Shown: in pieces, positions 23,529 to 31,173 of the stretch
How positions within the stretch are numbered: the stretch's first letter is position 1
Layout of the letters: every line of letters starts with the position of its first letter
Origin: a virus
Virus record (IMG/VR): IMGVR_UViG_3300034685_000097
Span: 1-47,047 of that record
Strand: one strand, 5' to 3'
DNA: 47,047 nt
Notes under the pieces: generated by a model
What the model was told of the DNA's origin: nothing
The model's database searches: none
The model's input: the letters and a program-made list of their open reading frames with translations, nothing else
Translations under genes and position numbers: made by a program

Positions 23529-26500
23529 ATGACAAAAGAATTATCACCACTAACGAAATATATTTATTATATACAACATAAGACTGATTCATTGGATGAT
23601 ACAGTCAAGCAACTTAATATATCTACAATATTAAATATATCTGAAGATGATGTGTTATCTTGTATATACTTGGATCAATTGATTAATACTAATCCTATAC
23701 TTGCACGAAATGTACCTTTTGATAAATTATCTGAATTTCACAGATATATTAACAGATCCAAACAAATACAATTTATGTCAAACAAATCAAAGAAAGTTAC
23801 TGATGAAATAAATCAATTAAAACAACAACATCCTTATTTATCAGAAGAAGATATCAAAACATATCTTACATTGACAAAAAATAATACTGAAAGTCTTAAT
23901 CAAGAATCTGTTGTTTCTTCCAATAATGTTGAAGATACTATAGATACTATTTCTCCATTGAAAGATGAGATAGAAAAGAGACTCACTACGCAATGTGCAT
24001 TATGCAAATCTAATAAAGATGATATACAAAGGACTATCTTTGATTTTACAACAAATGATATATCCCAAGTTAAAGTACTATTTGTTGGAGAAGCACCTGC
24101 TGTCAATGAAATTAAAGAAGGTAAACCCTTTGTTGGACGTGCAGGACAGTTATTAAGACATACATTAGATAATACTGGTTTTAATGATATTCATTGGGGT
24201 GTTATGAATGTTTGTTTATGTTTTCATCAACCATCAAACCCACCAATGAAAGATGAGATAGCGTATTGTTTTGACAATCTAGAGTTAATTATTTCTAAAT
24301 TACCAGTAGATGCTGTTATAGTTCCACTTGGTAATTATCCTTGTAGTAGGTTTGGTATAACAGATAAGATAACAGATGCTATGACGAAGATATACAAATA
24401 TAATGAGCATCTGGTATTACCATGTATTCATCCATCTGCAATATGCAGAAATATGTCCAGATATGATATTTTTGCTAATAGGTTAAAACAAATAAGATAT
24501 GCTATAGAATCAAAAGATAATGTTCAACCACATATGTCTTATACTACTGATGATGTGAGGAAGTTGTTTCCTATTCCCAATAAAACTGAACCAGAAACAG
24601 TTAATAACAATAAGAATGATACTGATACTACAAGTAATACATCTGATAATATAATGTTAGTTAATACAGTATACAATTATCTTAAATCTGAAGTTAATTA
24701 TGTATTAAGAAGAGGACAAGATAAAATAATTCATACTACAGATGATAAATATGCTCTATATTATGGTAAATCAAATAATACTGTTGAATATAAGGATAAA
24801 TTAAAACTCAAAGTTATACATTTTAAAGATAGAGTAAATGTAATAAACGATTTGAAGAGCAAAGGATTTAATGTCTTTGGAGATATGAATCTATCAGTAT
24901 ATAAGAATATTCAGTTTAGAAATACTTACACAGAGACTGAACAACCATTAAGAATTGCTGCTATAGATATAGAATTATTTCTCAATGGTAATATGATGCT
25001 TCTCGATGACATGATGGCAGCTGCAAAGAGATATGTTATATCATTGATAACACTATATGATAACTATACTGATACCTATTATACGTTTATAAACAACTCA
25101 TTCAATTTGAACATTGATAAGCAAGAAATAATCAAACATCTAGAATATAAAGATGAATGTAATATTGAAATATTTGTATATAATGATGAAAGACAGATGC
25201 TGAATGGTTTTATTCAAAAATTTGATGAAATAGATCCTGATCTTGTAACAGGATGGAACTCATCAGCATTTGACTGGCCATTTATTATTAATAGATCACA
25301 ATATCTTGGTATAGAATGTAAAAACAAATATGGTCGTATTTTTATTAATGAGCGAACTAATAAACCATATATTCCATATGTTGTGGAATGTGATTATTTA
25401 ACATTGTATAAGAAAAGAACATTCAGTAAAAGAGAATCTTATACACTTGGTTTTATTGCTGAATTTGAACTTGGTATAAAGAAACTGTCTCTTGACAAAC
25501 GATTTGATGATATGTGGTTATCAGACCCCAATAGATTCATTGCTTATAATATTAATGATGTTCATCTTGTAAGAAAGTTGGATAATAAGCTCAAATATAT
25601 TGATATTCAATTTAACATTATAAGAGCAACCAATATCAGTTGGGATGAATCATTCAAGACACTTCCAATTATAGATGGTATTCTATTTACAACATTAGAT
25701 AAGCAAAATAAGACAGTTATATGTAAAAAATATGAATATGATAAAGATAATGATCAGGAAACAGAAAAGCTTAAAGGTGCTTTTGTAAGAAAACCATTAA
25801 AAGGATTATATAACTGGTTAGCTGATTTGGATCTTTCTTCTCTGTATCCATATATCATTGCACGATATAATATTTCTATTGATACCTATGTTGGTAAGGT
25901 AGATGAATATATTGCTCGTGAATATATCTATAATAGAGATGAATTATTATCTCAACCAGATAGACTTATTAATTATGAAGATAAGAATTTAAATGTTAAA
26001 CAGATTACAGTGCAGAAATTACATGATACCATAACTAAACACAATTTGATAATAACAATAATGGGTACAATGTATGTCAATCATAATACAAAATTATCAG
26101 TTTATTATGAAATTATAGATATGCTTATTAGAGAACGCAAACGATATAAAAATGAAATGTTTAAAGCAATTGAGAATAATAATCAGATGTTAGCAGAAAG
26201 ATATAATAATTGGCAATTTACTTATAAGGTTCTTACTAACTCACTATATGGTGGAATAGCTAATCAATATTTTAGACTGTTTCATTTTCCATCTGCAGAG
26301 ACTATAACTGCATCTGGAAGAGAAATAGTAACAATGGGTGCATATCATATTCATCAGTATTTAAATAAAATGAGAGATGCTCATAAGATGGATATTGAAC
26401 CATATGAATTTGATACAAGATTTCTTGATGCTGATGTACTGGAGAATATAGTATATGGTGATTCTGTTGATGAAAATACAAAAATAAATACTGAACAATA

Positions 26501-26834
26501 TCCAGAAGGTATACCAATCAAAGATCTATTTGAAAGGCATAAGGAATACAAACTTATGAATTATATAGGAAGAGAATATATCTTTGCAAATGACAAAGTA
26601 CTTACATATGAAGATTCTGATGCTGTATATAGATCAATAAATAATATATCACGACATAAAGTTAATAAACCAATGTATAGAATTAGAACTGAAAGTGGAA
26701 AAGAATTAATTGTAACTGAAGACCATTCTATTATGATTGAGAGAGATGGACAATTAATGCAAGTTAAACCAAATGAAATATTGGATTCTGATCTTGTATT
26801 GACAAACCAAAAGTCAACTACCCACCGCCTATAG
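23529..26834 (+). CDS. UDG-family B DNA polymerase fusion, N-terminal half with N-intein
   Basis: 1101 residues. About 150-310 is a family-4-type uracil-DNA glycosylase: CALC cysteines, VLFVGEAPAVNE, GKPFVGRAGQLL, CLCFHQPSNPP and CIHPSAICRN. About 475-700 is the 3'-5' exonuclease: AAIDIELFL (Exo I), VTGWNSSAFDWPF (Exo II), YNINDVHLVRKL (Exo III). The polymerase follows: ADLDLSSLYPYII (motif A, ~766) and NSLYGG (motif B, ~902). At residues 975-978 motif C is cut after YGD by an intein starting Ser979. The protein ends in the IS-derived tail KSTTHRL. Without the product of 28352-29341 the active site lacks its second catalytic Asp. Confidence 0.92.
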   Translation: MTKELSPLTKYIYYIQHKTDSLDDTVKQLNISTILNISEDDVLSCIYLDQLINTNPILARNVPFDKLSEFHRYINRSKQIQFMSNKSKKVTDEINQLKQQHPYLSEEDIKTYLTLTKNNTESLNQESVVSSNNVEDTIDTISPLKDEIEKRLTTQCALCKSNKDDIQRTIFDFTTNDISQVKVLFVGEAPAVNEIKEGKPFVGRAGQLLRHTLDNTGFNDIHWGVMNVCLCFHQPSNPPMKDEIAYCFDNLELIISKLPVDAVIVPLGNYPCSRFGITDKITDAMTKIYKYNEHLVLPCIHPSAICRNMSRYDIFANRLKQIRYAIESKDNVQPHMSYTTDDVRKLFPIPNKTEPETVNNNKNDTDTTSNTSDNIMLVNTVYNYLKSEVNYVLRRGQDKIIHTTDDKYALYYGKSNNTVEYKDKLKLKVIHFKDRVNVINDLKSKGFNVFGDMNLSVYKNIQFRNTYTETEQPLRIAAIDIELFLNGNMMLLDDMMAAAKRYVISLITLYDNYTDTYYTFINNSFNLNIDKQEIIKHLEYKDECNIEIFVYNDERQMLNGFIQKFDEIDPDLVTGWNSSAFDWPFIINRSQYLGIECKNKYGRIFINERTNKPYIPYVVECDYLTLYKKRTFSKRESYTLGFIAEFELGIKKLSLDKRFDDMWLSDPNRFIAYNINDVHLVRKLDNKLKYIDIQFNIIRATNISWDESFKTLPIIDGILFTTLDKQNKTVICKKYEYDKDNDQETEKLKGAFVRKPLKGLYNWLADLDLSSLYPYIIARYNISIDTYVGKVDEYIAREYIYNRDELLSQPDRLINYEDKNLNVKQITVQKLHDTITKHNLIITIMGTMYVNHNTKLSVYYEIIDMLIRERKRYKNEMFKAIENNNQMLAERYNNWQFTYKVLTNSLYGGIANQYFRLFHFPSAETITASGREIVTMGAYHIHQYLNKMRDAHKMDIEPYEFDTRFLDADVLENIVYGDSVDENTKINTEQYPEGIPIKDLFERHKEYKLMNYIGREYIFANDKVLTYEDSDAVYRSINNISRHKVNKPMYRIRTESGKELIVTEDHSIMIERDGQLMQVKPNEILDSDLVLTNQKSTTHRL
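26463..26834 (+). other. N-intein (split, motif C insertion site)
   Basis: Residues 979-1101 of the polymerase N-half. Block A SVDENTKI with nucleophile Ser1 directly after YGD; block B GKELIVTEDHSIMI with the TxxH motif. The frame ends shortly after block B, where a homing endonuclease normally begins, with 7 residues taken from an IS605 end. No endonuclease motif is present. Pairs with the C-intein at 28352-28480. Confidence 0.9.
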
Positions 26835-26855
26835 AGGTGAGTGTCTTCTTGCATA
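26811..26855 (-). mobile_element. Orphan IS605-type right end in the intein
   Basis: On the minus strand it reads GCAAGAAGAC (26852-26843), an imperfect hairpin, and GGTGGGTAGTTGAC. The bases 26811-26828 are the exact inverse of 147-164. No tnpB follows to the right; a terminator begins at 26867. It supplies the stop codon (TAG 26832-26834) of the polymerase N-half. An omegaRNA read from it would carry intein sequence as guide. Confidence 0.7.
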
Positions 26856-26866
26856 GTTTTAAGATA

Positions 26867-26909
26867 AAAGATATCAAGCGTGATTCGTTTAATCACGCTT
26901 GATATCTTT
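26867..26909. terminator. Bidirectional terminator
   Basis: AAAGATATCAAGCGTGATT (26867-26885), loop CGTTT, and its perfect complement (26891-26909): a 19-bp stem flanked by A- and T-rich ends. It lies between the convergent polymerase N-half and the secreted-protein gene, so the N-half transcript should end here. Confidence 0.85.
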
Positions 26910-26915
26910 ATCTAT

Positions 26916-27407
26916 TCATTTAAATAAGGAGCGAATATTGTTTTCTATATCTTCTAGACATTGAAACTGTTTAGGTGTTTTAATGTCTAGAATTAGTGAT
27001 ATATCTTGATTACTAATGCACATCATGACGTTATCCTTTTTCACAGAGTTGACACCAACTTCAAATGTCACTCCATTGTCATCCAAAATCATATTTCTAT
27101 ATGAGCCTGGCTCAATTACATCAAGCTGTGTTAAGATATCTAACACAGCAAATATATTTGCAGTAAAATAGAGATTTATTTTATTAATATTAAAGCAAAC
27201 ATCACCATATTCATCTAACACTACATCAATGTTAGATGTACCACTTTCATTGATGGTGATAGTATTATTACCATTATTTTCAGCTATTTTATAATCTACA
27301 TTTGGAATTGTTCCTAAATGTAGATTATTCTCATATGCTAATCCTGTATTTATACAGAAGTAGCTTATAATAAAAGATAAAACAAATAATTTTGTTAATT
27401 TTTTCAT
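26916..27407 (-). CDS. Secreted/exported protein of unknown function
   Basis: 163 residues from ATG 27407; the ATG 9 bases upstream overlaps the AAGGAG site. Signal peptide MKKLTKLFVLSFIISYFCI...GLA, then a mature domain of mixed strands (NIDVVLDEYGDVCFNIN, GSYRNMILDDNGVTFEVG). No transmembrane helix after the signal. Lies in the gap between the intein halves, convergent to the polymerase. May act at the cell surface, for example in superinfection exclusion, but that is a guess. Confidence 0.55.
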   Translation of the reverse strand: MKKLTKLFVLSFIISYFCINTGLAYENNLHLGTIPNVDYKIAENNGNNTITINESGTSNIDVVLDEYGDVCFNINKINLYFTANIFAVLDILTQLDVIEPGSYRNMILDDNGVTFEVGVNSVKKDNVMMCISNQDISLILDIKTPKQFQCLEDIENNIRSLFK

Positions 27408-27440
27408 TATTGTCATCTCCTTATTCTTAATTATGTATTT

Positions 27441-27476
27441 ATGGAAATGACCTGAGTATTCTCAGATCATTTCCAT
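27441..27476 (-). terminator. Terminator of the DUF1874-like gene
   Basis: ATGGAAATGA/TCATTTCCAT arms with an inner CTGAG/CTCAG pair around a 4-base loop, starting right after the stop at 27483 on the minus strand. A-rich on the leading side and moderately T-rich on the trailing side. Confidence 0.65.
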
Positions 27477-27482
27477 TTTCTA

Positions 27483-27818
27483 TTACTCTAATCTGATGAT
27501 CTCTCTTACAGAAAGATCATCAATGTTAACTTCTTGATGAGGAGTTGTGAACCCATCATCCTTTCTAGTACTTCTTCCTTGCTTGATGGCAAAACATACA
27601 ACAGCTTCGCCAACATCCAATCCTTGGAACAGCTTGGAGGAAGCTTCAACTGCTCCAAGCTGTTCTACAATTACCTTCGTTGCAGGATGCCCTATATAAT
27701 GAGGCACCCCAGTGATATCAGGTAAGGTCTCAAGTGTCCTTACCTGATAAATTCCATCTTTTGGCAATACTGTAGTTGGCAGTACTGCTTTATACATCTT
27801 ATTACAAAGTGTGCTCAT
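27483..27818 (-). CDS. DUF1874-like protein, possible AcrIII-1 ring nuclease
   Basis: 111 residues from ATG 27818 (10 bases after AAGGAG). Layout matches the DUF1874/STIV-B116 family: KAVLPTTVLPKDGIY strand, then YIGHPATKVIVEQLGA with a Gly-His pair (His44) followed by a helix, a late strand VGEAVVCFAIKQGRS and the ending VREIIRLE. AcrIII-1 members degrade cyclic tetra-adenylate with a conserved His and so block type III CRISPR. G+C is high for this genome (31 of 60 bases in row 27601-27660), suggesting recent transfer. A 12-bp inverted repeat (27628-27639/27653-27664) lies within it. Overlaps the upstream gene. Confidence 0.5.
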   Translation of the reverse strand: MSTLCNKMYKAVLPTTVLPKDGIYQVRTLETLPDITGVPHYIGHPATKVIVEQLGAVEASSKLFQGLDVGEAVVCFAIKQGRSTRKDDGFTTPHQEVNIDDLSVREIIRLE

Positions 27819-28023
27819 AATTCTCAATCTCCTTGAATCCTATTATTGGATCACCATAAGCAACGCATTGTTTATGGTGATCATCTACAACTTCTACACA
27901 AGCATGTTTACTAAACCCCATTGCTTTTTGAATAGCAATAGCTTTGCTTAAAACAACAAATTCTTTCCTTTTACTTCTTCCATACCTATCACTAAACAAG
28001 GACTCAACAACAACTTTAAACAT
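27802..28023 (-). CDS. Small hypothetical protein (73 residues)
   Basis: Starts MFKVVVESLFSDRYG and ends ENYEHTL; strong AGGAGGT site before ATG 28023. Its last codons overlap the start of the DUF1874-like gene, so the two form one small operon read toward the polymerase N-half. Contains basic and Cys/His residues (SKHACVEVVDDHHKQC) but no known motif. As partner of a possible anti-CRISPR it might be a regulator or a second inhibitor. Confidence 0.6.
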   Translation of the reverse strand: MFKVVVESLFSDRYGRSKRKEFVVLSKAIAIQKAMGFSKHACVEVVDDHHKQCVAYGDPIIGFKEIENYEHTL

Positions 28024-28155
28024 GCTAATACCTCCTATAAGAAAAAATATTTGAAAGAAAAAGCTCGTAACACATAGCTACAAACTTCTTCTTTCATTAT
28101 AATAATATATATGTAAATTTTTATATCATTAAAGAGATTATTAATATTAATATGC

Positions 28156-28184
28156 TTGATAAGTGAGAGATATTATGCTATACT
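28156..28184 (+). promoter_or_regulatory. Promoter for the polymerase C-half
   Basis: TTGATA (28156-28161), 17 bases, TATACT (28179-28184), with an extended TGC just before the -10 element. Oriented toward the C-terminal polymerase gene, which therefore does not depend on transcription from the N-half. Confidence 0.65.
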
Positions 28185-28351
28185 TAATCCACAAAGACAG
28201 TTAAAAAATATTTGGAGATATATATCTCCTGATGTGATATATTATTTAGGGAGCCTGGTGGTTCTGCTGTGGCAATGCTATATGATCGATATGGATTTTA
28301 CTCCATATCATTATAATAATATATATGGATATTTTGAATAGGAGGTACTAG
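28185..28351 (+). other. Structured 5' leader of the polymerase C-half
   Basis: About 160 bases between promoter and start codon. It contains a GGAGATATATATCTCC palindrome (28214-28229), a G-rich patch near 28250-28275 unlike the surrounding AT-rich DNA, and a GATATGGA/TCCATATC hairpin (28288-28310). GGAGG at 28341 serves the start codon. No known riboswitch class recognised. A short open frame crosses it but overlaps the promoter and has no ribosome site. Confidence 0.45.
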
Positions 28352-28480
28352 ATGATGCCTATAGTAAAGGAAAGAATAGCATCTGTTGAGAAAATTGAAA
28401 ATAATGTACCAGAGTATGTATATGATATTGAAGTTGATAATAACCATATGTTTTTTGCTAATGACATTTTAGTACATAAT
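28352..28480 (+). other. C-intein (43 residues)
   Basis: Block F YVYDIEVDNNHMFFAND and block G ILVHN, with terminal Asn43 and +1 Thr, the expected residues for a class-1 intein at the YGD/TDS site. Its length is like known split C-inteins. The ribosome site is positioned for translation to begin at the C-intein itself. Confidence 0.9.
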
Positions 28481-29341
28481 ACTGACTCAATGTTTCTCTT
28501 TATTGAACCAGTGCTCAAGTCATTATATGGTGATAAATATGATTCAATAAGTGAAGATGAAAAGACAGAAACCACTTTAAAGATTGTTAGAAATTGTTCT
28601 GAATATATTAATAAATATATCATTCCTGAAATGCTTAAAAGGCATAATGCTGGTGATTCTGAGCTTGCCACTAAATATAACTTTACATTTAAGGAAGAAT
28701 TAGTTATTAAGAGAGCTATGTTCTTAGATGCAAAGAAAAAATATGCATTATGGATCATCAACAAAGAAGGAAAGAAAATAGACGATCTAAGTATCACAGG
28801 TATGGAGGTGGTTAGAGCAGATTTCCCAAGATTTACCAAACAGATGTTACAAGATGTTATAGATAAGATATTAAGAGAAGAATACAGTTCTTTTCAAATT
28901 TTAAATCTGATAGACAAATATATAGACGAATATAAAACCAGACTTATGGCTGGTGATTATACTTTAGGAGTACCAGGTGGATGGGGTGCTAGAGAATATA
29001 AAGTATTGACAAAGACTATAAGAGGCATGAAAATATATAATGTCATATATGGTCCTACCTTTTATGAAGGAGATAGAGGATATACATTTACTATAAGTAA
29101 AGTAGATGGTAGCAAGATCAAAGATTATGATAAGAAATTAAAGCAAATGCGTGTTGAGGGTTTGCTAATTAAAAACGATCAGATTGATGTTATTACAGTA
29201 CCTGAAGGAGTTAATTTAGACACCTCTATTTTTTATCCAGATATAGATGCCATGCTTGATACTGCAATATATAAGAGACTAGAACCAATTATAGATATAT
29301 TTGGAATTAATATTGATCATATGGATAATTTAACTTGGTAA
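28352..29341 (+). CDS. C-intein plus C-terminal half of DNA polymerase B
   Basis: 329 residues. Residues 1-43 are the C-intein; Thr44-Asp45-Ser46 (TDSMFLFIEP) complete polymerase motif C, followed by the thumb domain with KKKYALWI (KKRY-like motif) and TGMEVVRADFPRF. ATG 28352 (or 28355) follows GGAGG. It has its own promoter and leader. After protein trans-splicing, this gives the second catalytic Asp and thumb to the N-half. The next gene is the helicase. Confidence 0.92.
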   Translation: MMPIVKERIASVEKIENNVPEYVYDIEVDNNHMFFANDILVHNTDSMFLFIEPVLKSLYGDKYDSISEDEKTETTLKIVRNCSEYINKYIIPEMLKRHNAGDSELATKYNFTFKEELVIKRAMFLDAKKKYALWIINKEGKKIDDLSITGMEVVRADFPRFTKQMLQDVIDKILREEYSSFQILNLIDKYIDEYKTRLMAGDYTLGVPGGWGAREYKVLTKTIRGMKIYNVIYGPTFYEGDRGYTFTISKVDGSKIKDYDKKLKQMRVEGLLIKNDQIDVITVPEGVNLDTSIFYPDIDAMLDTAIYKRLEPIIDIFGINIDHMDNLTW

Positions 29342-29372
29342 GAAGATAATTAAAAGGAGGTAATTGTACATT

Positions 29373-31106
29373 ATGATTACTGATAATATATCACCAGATA
29401 TGTTGTTTCAAGAACTAAAAAGAATAATAGAAACAGATAAAGTATTCATGGGTAATGAGTTTGTAACATATTATACCAGATGTGCTTTTGGTAAGAAACC
29501 AGATAAAGATGTTATTGAGATAGCTTCTCTTTTAGCTAAAGAATTCAAGACCTTTATCAATATGATTAAATCAAAGGAAAAGGAATATAATATTAAATTT
29601 TTGGCTTTTGATGATATTGCTTCAGCTACAGTCAACATTCTTGATAAATGCATAGATAGTAGAAAAAAGTACATAGATGGAGATATATGTCTGGAGGATT
29701 TTAAAAAGATACTTCAATCTGATTCAAGATTAGCATCTATTCAAAACGAAATTCTTTCCAGATATTGTGTAGCTCAAGATATTCTTTCCATGGATGTCAT
29801 TAATCTTATTGAAGAGAAATTTACATATAGGAAATGTTTATTTAATATATTTGAACAACATCAAGTGTTAATGAATTTCATAATTAAAGAATACAAGACA
29901 TGTAAAGATTTAGATGAATATATGAGCGTCTTTAATAAGATTATAGATGAGACTGTAGTCAAAACTAAAATAAGCGAATTATCAAGAGGAGATATTATAA
30001 ATCTTTCTACGTCCAATTTTGAAGATTATATTCTCCAAGAACTTAATAAAGAGCACATACCCACTAGATACAAAGTATTTGATTATGCTTTTAATGGTGG
30101 TTTTGAAAATGGAAGGGTTTACATTATGGGGGGTATTTCTGGTGGGGGTAAATCATTAGTATTAATTAATTTAGCTTACACTGCTAAGATATCTCTTGAT
30201 GAAAGAAGAAAGCTGGACAATATACCTGAATCAGAAAAATGGGGTGTATTGTATTTAACATTAGAAAATGGTAAAGAAGAAACACAAGCAAGATTTGTAA
30301 GTTGTGCCACTGGAATAGCCAAACATGAATTTGAATCATCTTATAGATTAAATAACTATAATTATGTAAAAGAAAAATATGATCAGGTATTTGTCAAGCC
30401 AAATAGTACTGAAATATTCATAGTATGGAGATCACCTGGATCAATTAATACTTTCGATATTATGTCATTAATAAATGATATTGAACGTACGTATGGTACT
30501 AAAATAAAGATAGTATTTATAGATTATGCTGATAAATTGGCTGCAACTACAGAGAGTAAGACAGGTCAAGAATGGATAGATCTAGGAAAGATTGTAGATG
30601 ATTTAAAAGCCATGAGTGTTGAATTTAATATCCCTGTTGTAACTGTTACACAGGTAAATAGAAGTGGATATGGAGAAAACATAAAAGGAGATAAAATAGC
30701 TGGCTCTATTAGGAAGAGAGAAAATGCTGATGTATTAGTTCTATTTGATTTCTCTAAAGTTGAAGAAACTGTAATTGATTATAATACATTAGATGTGGAT
30801 GATATATTAAACAATACAGATAATTATAAGAACTATAAAGAAGTTTGGGGTATCATAGATAAAAATAGAGATGGTCCTAGCAATATAAGATTTTTAATGA
30901 GAATTGATTATACTGTTTGTAGAATGTTTGATATTCCAGAGAGGATTAGTATCATATTTGATGAGGACCCAAGCACAGTTAAGTTAGCTAAGTATAAGGT
31001 TTCTGTTAATACTCAAGATATTAATGAAGAAGAGCAAGAAGTAGTCACAACTGATGAAGATGAAACAGAAGATTTATGGAAAGTTGATATAGATACTTTA
31101 ATATAA
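29373..31106 (+). CDS. DnaB-type replicative helicase
   Basis: About 577 residues. The N-terminal ~190 are helical (DnaB-N-like). The RecA-type core has Walker A GGISGGGKSLVLIN near residue 250, Walker B IVFIDYADKL near residue 385 and VTVTQVNRSG with GSIRKRENADVLV (sensor and arginine regions). It unwinds DNA at the fork and works with the primase. ATG 29373 follows AAGGAGG by 12 bases. Downstream of the polymerase C-half, probably co-transcribed. Confidence 0.88.
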   Translation: MITDNISPDMLFQELKRIIETDKVFMGNEFVTYYTRCAFGKKPDKDVIEIASLLAKEFKTFINMIKSKEKEYNIKFLAFDDIASATVNILDKCIDSRKKYIDGDICLEDFKKILQSDSRLASIQNEILSRYCVAQDILSMDVINLIEEKFTYRKCLFNIFEQHQVLMNFIIKEYKTCKDLDEYMSVFNKIIDETVVKTKISELSRGDIINLSTSNFEDYILQELNKEHIPTRYKVFDYAFNGGFENGRVYIMGGISGGGKSLVLINLAYTAKISLDERRKLDNIPESEKWGVLYLTLENGKEETQARFVSCATGIAKHEFESSYRLNNYNYVKEKYDQVFVKPNSTEIFIVWRSPGSINTFDIMSLINDIERTYGTKIKIVFIDYADKLAATTESKTGQEWIDLGKIVDDLKAMSVEFNIPVVTVTQVNRSGYGENIKGDKIAGSIRKRENADVLVLFDFSKVEETVIDYNTLDVDDILNNTDNYKNYKEVWGIIDKNRDGPSNIRFLMRIDYTVCRMFDIPERISIIFDEDPSTVKLAKYKVSVNTQDINEEEQEVVTTDEDETEDLWKVDIDTLI

Positions 31107-31108
31107 AC

Positions 31109-31153
31109 AAATAAATATAGCACTCAGGAAATACCTGAGTGCTATATTTATTT
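31109..31153. terminator. Bidirectional terminator
   Basis: A perfect 20-bp stem (31109-31128 with 31134-31153) around the loop AAATA, A-rich before and T-rich after, between the convergent helicase gene and the 31174-31950 gene. Confidence 0.9.
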
Positions 31154-31173
31154 TTGTTACTTCTTACAGTGAT

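Noticed and set aside
27628-27664. 12-bp inverted repeat as a terminator inside the DUF1874-like gene
   Set aside because: It lies in the coding frame with no T-run; codons explain it as well as any signal, so only noted.
28156-28341. 61-residue ORF before the polymerase C-half
   Set aside because: Its TTG start coincides with the -35 box of the promoter, it has no ribosome site, and hairpins cross it; treated as leader RNA.
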